Part shown: one piece after another, positions 60,028 through 64,000 of the stretch
How the letters are laid out: every line of letters starts with the position of its first letter
How positions within the stretch are numbered: position 1 is the stretch's first letter
NCBI GenBank assembly: GCA_029778615.1
Contig: JAKOPZ010000316.1
Location: 1-64,000 of the forward strand
Reading direction: 5' to 3'
Origin: Chloroflexota bacterium
GTDB lineage: Bacteria > Chloroflexota > Anaerolineae > UBA4142 > SHND01
DNA: 64,000 bases
Program-made: the position numbers and the translations under genes
Notes under the pieces: generated by a model
What the model was told of the DNA's origin: nothing
Databases searched by the model: none
What the model saw: the letters and a program-made list of their open reading frames with translations, nothing else

Positions 60028-60896
60028 ACGCGAACGTTTCCATCATTATTCCCGCGTTTAATGAAGAAAAGGGATTGCCCGACGTTTTGAAAAATTTGCG
60101 CGCGTGGCATGAATGCAGCGCGGAAATTATCGTCGTGGACGATGGTTCGACAGATGAGACCGCGCGCGTCGCTTCGGAATATGGCGCGCGTGTCATTCGC
60201 CATCGCAACAACAAAGGATACGGCGCGGCGTTGAAAGCGGGGATACGCGCAGCAGAACGCGAAATGGTTGTGACGTTCGACGCGGATGGACAATTTGACG
60301 CGAATGACATTGAGAAACTAGTGAACGCGTTGAACGATTGCGATATGGCAGTGGGCGTAAGACCGCAAGGCGCCGGTTCACCAACCCTTCGTAAACCGGG
60401 GAAATGGCTGTTGGGAAAAACTGCAAACTATTTAGCACAAACTGAAATTCCCGATTTGAATTGCGGCTTTCGCACGCTGCGCGTGGACACCGCGAAACGT
60501 TTTTTGAACTTGCTACCGAACGGTTTTTCTTTTACGACAACTTTAACACTCGCCATGTTCAAAGACGGGTATAATGTGGCGTATCTGCCGATAACGGTTC
60601 ATCCGCGCAACACAGGCACAAGCAGCGTGCGCGTCGCGGACGGTTTCAATACGCTGCTGCTCATCATCCGTATCATTGCGTTGTTCGACCCATTAAAAGT
60701 TTTTTTGCCCGCGAGCGCATTGTTATTTTTCATCGGCATGGTCTATCTCATTCTCGACAGCATCGCGTTAGGACGCGCGAATGTCGCGTCGGGTGCAGTG
60801 ATTCTTTTAGTGTCTGCAATCATGGTGTTCATGTTTGGCATTCTCGCCGACCAAGTGAGCGCGATTCGCAGACAGCAAATAGAGACTAGAGACTAG
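60024..60896 (+). CDS. GT2-family glycosyltransferase (dolichol-phosphate-mannose synthase-like)
   Basis: 290 residues. SIIIPAFNEEKGL starts the GT-A fold, VVDDGSTDETARVA and TFDADGQFDANDI give the donor and DxD metal sites. Two membrane segments end the protein (VFLPASALLFFIGMVYLIL; VILLVSAIMVFMFGIL), placing it with enzymes that load polyprenyl-phosphate. It could feed sugar donors to the GT-C enzymes of this genome. The last codons (ETRD, TAG) are formed by the heptamer repeat. Confidence 0.88.
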   Translation: MNANVSIIIPAFNEEKGLPDVLKNLRAWHECSAEIIVVDDGSTDETARVASEYGARVIRHRNNKGYGAALKAGIRAAEREMVVTFDADGQFDANDIEKLVNALNDCDMAVGVRPQGAGSPTLRKPGKWLLGKTANYLAQTEIPDLNCGFRTLRVDTAKRFLNLLPNGFSFTTTLTLAMFKDGYNVAYLPITVHPRNTGTSSVRVADGFNTLLLIIRIIALFDPLKVFLPASALLFFIGMVYLILDSIALGRANVASGAVILLVSAIMVFMFGILADQVSAIRRQQIETRD

Positions 60897-60949
60897 AGAC
60901 TGGGATGCGCCCAATCTCTAGTCTCCAATCTCCAATCTCCAATCTCCAA
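60880..60949. repeat. Tandem heptamer repeat with inverted arms
   Basis: Three AGAGACT units end the GT2 gene; after GGGATGCGC the reverse-complement type follows (CCCAATCTCTAGTCTCC and three more TCTCCAA units). The two arms can fold into a stem of about 16 bp with one mismatch and a 5-nt loop. The next ATG (60952) follows 2 nt later. Confidence 0.8.
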
Positions 60950-60951
60950 AA

Positions 60952-62112
60952 ATGGCTTTATCCACCTATACCAACATTGCAAAATCCGTCGTCAACAATC
61001 AACTCGGACGCGTTGACCTTCCCAGCATGGTCACGTTCATCGTTACGTGGCGCTGCAACTTGCGTTGTTTCATGTGCGATGTTTGGAAAAAAACCGACCA
61101 CGATGACATGACGCCCGAAGAAGCGGGCAAGATTTTTCAACAATTTCCAAAACTCGACACACTGCGTCTCACCGGCGGCGAACCATTTTTGCGTCGCGAT
61201 TTCGACCAACTCGTCGGCAGCATTTTGGAAAATGTTGACCCCACAGTAATTCATCTCACGACGGCGGGCGTGATGTACGAACGCATTGTCGAATTTGCCA
61301 AAACGTTCGGCTCGAAAAAATTGCACATCAAAATGTCCATTGACGGCGTGGGCGACCGCCATGATGAAATTCGCGGCTATCGCGGGTTGTACAACAAATC
61401 GCTTCGCACGTTACGCACACTCGCAGAATTGCGCGAGCAGTACGGTTTTTATCTCGGTGTCAATCAAACGATTTCGGACCGCAATTGGGACCAAATCGAA
61501 CCGCTGCGCGAAGCGATGGCGGAATTGAACATTCCCGTGCATTACGCGATTGCGACGGACCATTACACGCTCTATCGCATGAACACGACCAAAGAAAACG
61601 AAACGCCCGATATGCGTTCCGTTTCGATGAGCGATTACACGCCCGAACAATTGCAATACATTTTTGACCAACTCGACCGCCGCGATGCAATTCACGACAT
61701 TCCCGAATGGATTGTGCAGAGATATTATTTGCACGGCTTGAAAAATCGTTTGCTGCACGGCATCGAGTCGCCGAAACCATCGTGCATCGAATTGCACAAT
61801 CACATGCGCCTCATGCCGAACGGCGATGTAATGACGTGCGTGTATTATCCGAACGTCGTCGGCAATTTGCGAACGCAATCGTTACGCGATGTGTGGTACG
61901 GCGATGCCATCAAGCCGCAGCGCGAAATTGTAAAAAAATGCGTCGGCTGCTGGGCGGGCTGTGAAGTGAAACCTAACGCGATTTATACGGGCGATATTGT
62001 GAAAACATTGTGGATGGGTCCGGTCAGTGACCGCTCGAAAGACGCGCCAATGCCGCAAATGAAAAATGATCAAGTGCGAACGCCGAATGTGAGTTTTGTG
62101 GATGTGGTGTGA
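60952..62112 (+). CDS. Radical SAM protein with SPASM-like C-terminal cysteines
   Basis: 386 residues. Radical SAM motif Cys35-x3-Cys39-x2-Cys42 (WRCNLRCFMC), LTGGEPFLR, then a C-terminal region with a CIELH element and KKCVGCWAGCEV, reminiscent of a SPASM/twitch auxiliary cluster. Related proteins modify peptides, oxidise alcohols or tailor lipid-linked compounds; the substrate is unknown. It lies in an operon with GT2 and just before an asparaginase. No ribosome site is visible because the upstream bases are the heptamer repeat. Confidence 0.85.
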   Translation: MALSTYTNIAKSVVNNQLGRVDLPSMVTFIVTWRCNLRCFMCDVWKKTDHDDMTPEEAGKIFQQFPKLDTLRLTGGEPFLRRDFDQLVGSILENVDPTVIHLTTAGVMYERIVEFAKTFGSKKLHIKMSIDGVGDRHDEIRGYRGLYNKSLRTLRTLAELREQYGFYLGVNQTISDRNWDQIEPLREAMAELNIPVHYAIATDHYTLYRMNTTKENETPDMRSVSMSDYTPEQLQYIFDQLDRRDAIHDIPEWIVQRYYLHGLKNRLLHGIESPKPSCIELHNHMRLMPNGDVMTCVYYPNVVGNLRTQSLRDVWYGDAIKPQREIVKKCVGCWAGCEVKPNAIYTGDIVKTLWMGPVSDRSKDAPMPQMKNDQVRTPNVSFVDVV

Positions 62113-62121
62113 GGTGAACAC

Positions 62122-62406
62122 ATGTTGACCTACAAAGCAATGTACAAATTTCTAGAAGATGGCGTGCATGGACAAGTGTTGGATTTTCCCGGCGTCATTA
62201 CATGTGGCGAAAATTTGGAACAAGCGCGCCGACTGTTAGCAAGCGCCTTGACAGATATGGCAGAAACAAATCTGATGCTTGGCGAAGCGATTCCTCAACC
62301 TAATCCGAACGCGACAGATGCCGACGCGGACTTGGAAGAGCCTATTCATCTCTTGCTCACAGCAACAAACCGCGTTACCATCCTCCCCCAAAACACTCTC
62401 GCATGA
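62122..62406 (+). CDS. hicB: HicB-family antitoxin
   Basis: 94 residues. YKFLEDGVHGQVLDFPGVITCGENLEQARRLLASALTDMAE is the HicB partial RNase-H fold (normally E-x-G-x-x-A-x-x-P-x-x-x-G...). AGGTGA precedes the ATG. It lacks an obvious DNA-binding C-terminal helix; the C-terminus is Asp/Asn-rich. Normally HicB inhibits HicA. The stop overlaps the hicA remnant (ATGA). Confidence 0.82.
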   Translation: MLTYKAMYKFLEDGVHGQVLDFPGVITCGENLEQARRLLASALTDMAETNLMLGEAIPQPNPNATDADADLEEPIHLLLTATNRVTILPQNTLA

Positions 62407-62591
62407 AAAGGCGCGATTAACTGCGACACCTGCAACAGCATGGCTGTCGCTTGTTGCGCGAAGGTGCCGAACATTCGATTTGGGAAAATCCCGCGAACGG
62501 ACGACGTGCTTCGATTCCTCGCCATCGCGAAATCAATGACTTTACTGCGAAACGTATTTGTCAACAGTTGGACGTTCCGCTGCCGCGTTAA
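62403..62591 (+). pseudogene. hicA: hicA toxin gene interrupted by one in-frame stop
   Basis: Starts ATG with MKRRD, then TAA at codon 6, then continues in the same frame: LRHLQQHGCRLLREGAEH..., with SIWENPANGRRASIPRHREI, to TAA at 62591 (63 codons, normal HicA size). The fold and its catalytic His (in GAEHSIW) are intact after the stop. A single T-to-A change in a Leu codon (TTA to TAA) would explain it. So the toxin is probably dead, unless the stop is read through or it is a sequencing error. Confidence 0.8.
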
Positions 62592-62599
62592 TTGCCCAA

Positions 62600-63613
62600 A
62601 TGCCTAAACGCGTTTACATCGCCTACACCGGCGGCACGATTGGAATGATTGACGCGGGCGAAGGATACGCGCCCGCGCCGGGATTTCTCGAACAGCGTTT
62701 GCGCGAAATGCCCGAACTGCGCGACGCGGCGATGCCCGAAATTATTTTGCACGAATACAATCCCCTGCTCGATTCCTCAAACATGACCCCGCGCGAATGG
62801 CTCAACATCGCGCGGGATATTTTTGAAAATTACAATTCGTTCGACGGCTTTGTCGTTTTGCACGGCACGGATACGATGGCGTACACCGCGTCCGCGCTGC
62901 CGTTTCTTTTGCAAGGATTGAATAAACCTGTCATTCTCACAGGGTCACAGATTCCCCTCGTCGAATTGCGGAACGACGCACGCGAAAATCTCATCACCGC
63001 GCTCTTGCTCGCGGCGAATTGTGCGATTCCCGAAGTGTGTTTGTACTTTGGCGCGAAATTATTTCGCGGCTGCCGCACGGTCAAAGTGAACGCGTTGGGA
63101 TTTGACGCGTTCGATTCGCCCAATTATCCGCCGCTTGCGAATGTTGGCGTGGATATTCAAGTGCAGTGGAATTTGATTCGCACAGCATCCGAAAAAAATT
63201 TGTCCGCGCCGCCGAACGAATTGAACGCGACAGTTGCATCACTGCGCTTGTTCCCCGGTATCTCGGCAGAATTTTTACGCAATGTTTTGAAACCACCGTT
63301 GCAAGGTTTGGTGTTGGAAGCGTATGGCACAGGCAACGCACCAAATCACGATAAAGAATTTCTGAACGCGCTGCAAGAAGCGAGTGCGCGCGGTATTGTG
63401 ATTGTGGATTGTACGCAATGTTTGCGCGGCGCGGTAAAAATCAACGCGTATGCGACGGGTGCGGCATTGCTCGATGTTGGCGTCGTGAGCGGCGCAGACA
63501 TGACGCCGATTGCGGCATTAACAAAGTTAAACTATCTCATCAGCACAGGACATTCATTTCAGGAAACACGCGAATTGATGCAACAAGATTTGTGCGGGGA
63601 AATTTCGGTTTGA
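62600..63613 (+). CDS. ansA: L-asparaginase, type I
   Basis: 337 residues, cytoplasmic. TGGTIGM at 10-16 with the catalytic Thr, and HGTDTM at 88-93 with Thr-Asp pair, are the two family motifs. It hydrolyses asparagine to aspartate and ammonia. ATG at 62600, 8 nt after the hicA end; the longer frame from 62558 lies inside hicA. Interesting beside an AsnB-type enzyme elsewhere in the window, but not co-transcribed with it. Confidence 0.9.
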   Translation: MPKRVYIAYTGGTIGMIDAGEGYAPAPGFLEQRLREMPELRDAAMPEIILHEYNPLLDSSNMTPREWLNIARDIFENYNSFDGFVVLHGTDTMAYTASALPFLLQGLNKPVILTGSQIPLVELRNDARENLITALLLAANCAIPEVCLYFGAKLFRGCRTVKVNALGFDAFDSPNYPPLANVGVDIQVQWNLIRTASEKNLSAPPNELNATVASLRLFPGISAEFLRNVLKPPLQGLVLEAYGTGNAPNHDKEFLNALQEASARGIVIVDCTQCLRGAVKINAYATGAALLDVGVVSGADMTPIAALTKLNYLISTGHSFQETRELMQQDLCGEISV

Positions 63614-63627
63614 TGTAGAATAAACAC

Positions 63628-64000
63628 ATGAGCAAAGTATTCGTCATCGGTCTCGACGGCGCAACGTTCGACCTCATTCATCCATTCATCCAACAGGGCT
63701 ATCTCCCCAATCTCCAGTCTCTAGTCTCCTGTGGTTCCTCCGCCGAACTCTCTTCCACTATCCCGCCTGTCACCGCGTCCGCGTGGACGAGTTTTATGAC
63801 GGGCAAAAATCCCGGCAAACATGGGCTCTTTGATTTCATGCAGCGCCGCGAAAACTCGTACGACCTCGCGCCGGTTTCGAGTTTCCATCGCGACGGCAAA
63901 GCGGTTTGGGAAATTGCAGGCGAGCATGGAAAAAAATGTATCGTGCTCGGCGTGCCTGTGACGTATCCGCCCACGCCGTTGAATGGATTGATGGTGACGG
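63628..64000 (+). CDS. Alkaline phosphatase family protein (type I phosphodiesterase), partial
   Basis: Cut by the window end after about 124 residues. VFVIGLDGATFDLI is the metal-binding Asp strand; STIPPVTASAWTSFMTGKNPGKHGLFDF holds the nucleophile Thr. These enzymes cleave phosphodiester or nucleotide pyrophosphate bonds; relatives in Chloroflexi are often near glycan genes. TAGAAT lies 6 nt before the ATG, again close to the start. A heptamer repeat (63707-63730) is translated as NLQSLVSC. Confidence 0.82.
   Translation, partial: MSKVFVIGLDGATFDLIHPFIQQGYLPNLQSLVSCGSSAELSSTIPPVTASAWTSFMTGKNPGKHGLFDFMQRRENSYDLAPVSSFHRDGKAVWEIAGEHGKKCIVLGVPVTYPPTPLNGLMVT
63707..63730. repeat. Heptamer repeat copy inside the phosphatase-family gene
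   Basis: TCTCCAG, TCTCTAG, TCTCCTG in frame near the N-terminus. Confidence 0.65.

Overview
The window is GC-rich, gene-dense DNA (about 50 genes, mostly in long overlapping operons). It most likely comes from an uncultured Chloroflexota bacterium, perhaps Anaerolineae-like. The best pointers are two proteins with the DUF2298 'Chlor_Arch_YYY' domain (a Tyr-Tyr-Tyr motif is visible in each), an Agl23-type membrane protein fused to an NHL propeller, several other GT-C glycosyltransferases, and tandem flippase-like proteins. I saw no rRNA, tRNA, CRISPR array or complete transposase.

0-12.1 kb, RiPP-like locus. A consensus promoter (12106-12134) leads into a 23-codon peptide gene (11929-12000, GTG start, strong ribosome site). 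The peptide has the lasso leader pattern Tyr-x-x-Pro-x-Leu...Thr but stops almost immediately after the leader. Downstream on the same strand are a nucleotidyltransferase, a large DUF5693-like membrane protein, an SUMF1-fold protein, a methyltransferase and a B12-binding radical SAM protein. An HPr-kinase-like kinase is transcribed toward them. A second block holds a PqqD-type recognition protein, a lasso B2-type peptidase, an asparagine-synthetase-like enzyme, an SDR and an unknown protein. The peptide gene lies between perfect 22-bp inverted repeats, beside one of two MITE-like 105-bp elements.

12.2-18.5 kb, housekeeping: EEP-family hydrolase, M20 peptidase, sucC, divergent citrate synthase, a lipoprotein and a flippase-like protein. 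18.5-39.8 kb, cell-surface glycan region on the minus strand: Agl23-NHL fusion, GT-C enzymes, two DUF2298 proteins (one a 1615-residue fusion), two GT39-like proteins, methyltransferase, GT4 enzyme and a second flippase. 40-46 kb: glutamine synthetase; a DGPF protein paired with an ECF42-type sigma factor and a fitting promoter; a membrane protein; another GT39-like protein.

46-51 kb: enoyl-CoA hydratase, DUF4058, LepA, HIT protein and MtaB. 51.3-54.2 kb: an exported DUF11 surface protein preceded by two tandem units that look like c-di-GMP-II riboswitches, each followed by its own terminator. 54.2-64 kb: two exported proteins, an ArsA-like ATPase, a methyltransferase, Uma2 protein, GT2 enzyme, radical SAM protein, HicB with a HicA gene broken by one stop codon, type I asparaginase, and the start of an alkaline-phosphatase-superfamily protein.

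Three patterns cut across the regions: a dispersed heptanucleotide repeat (TCTCCAA type) that also lies inside genes; promoters whose -10 box sits 6-7 nt before the start codon, suggesting leaderless mRNAs; and many 1- or 4-base stop/start overlaps that imply translational coupling.
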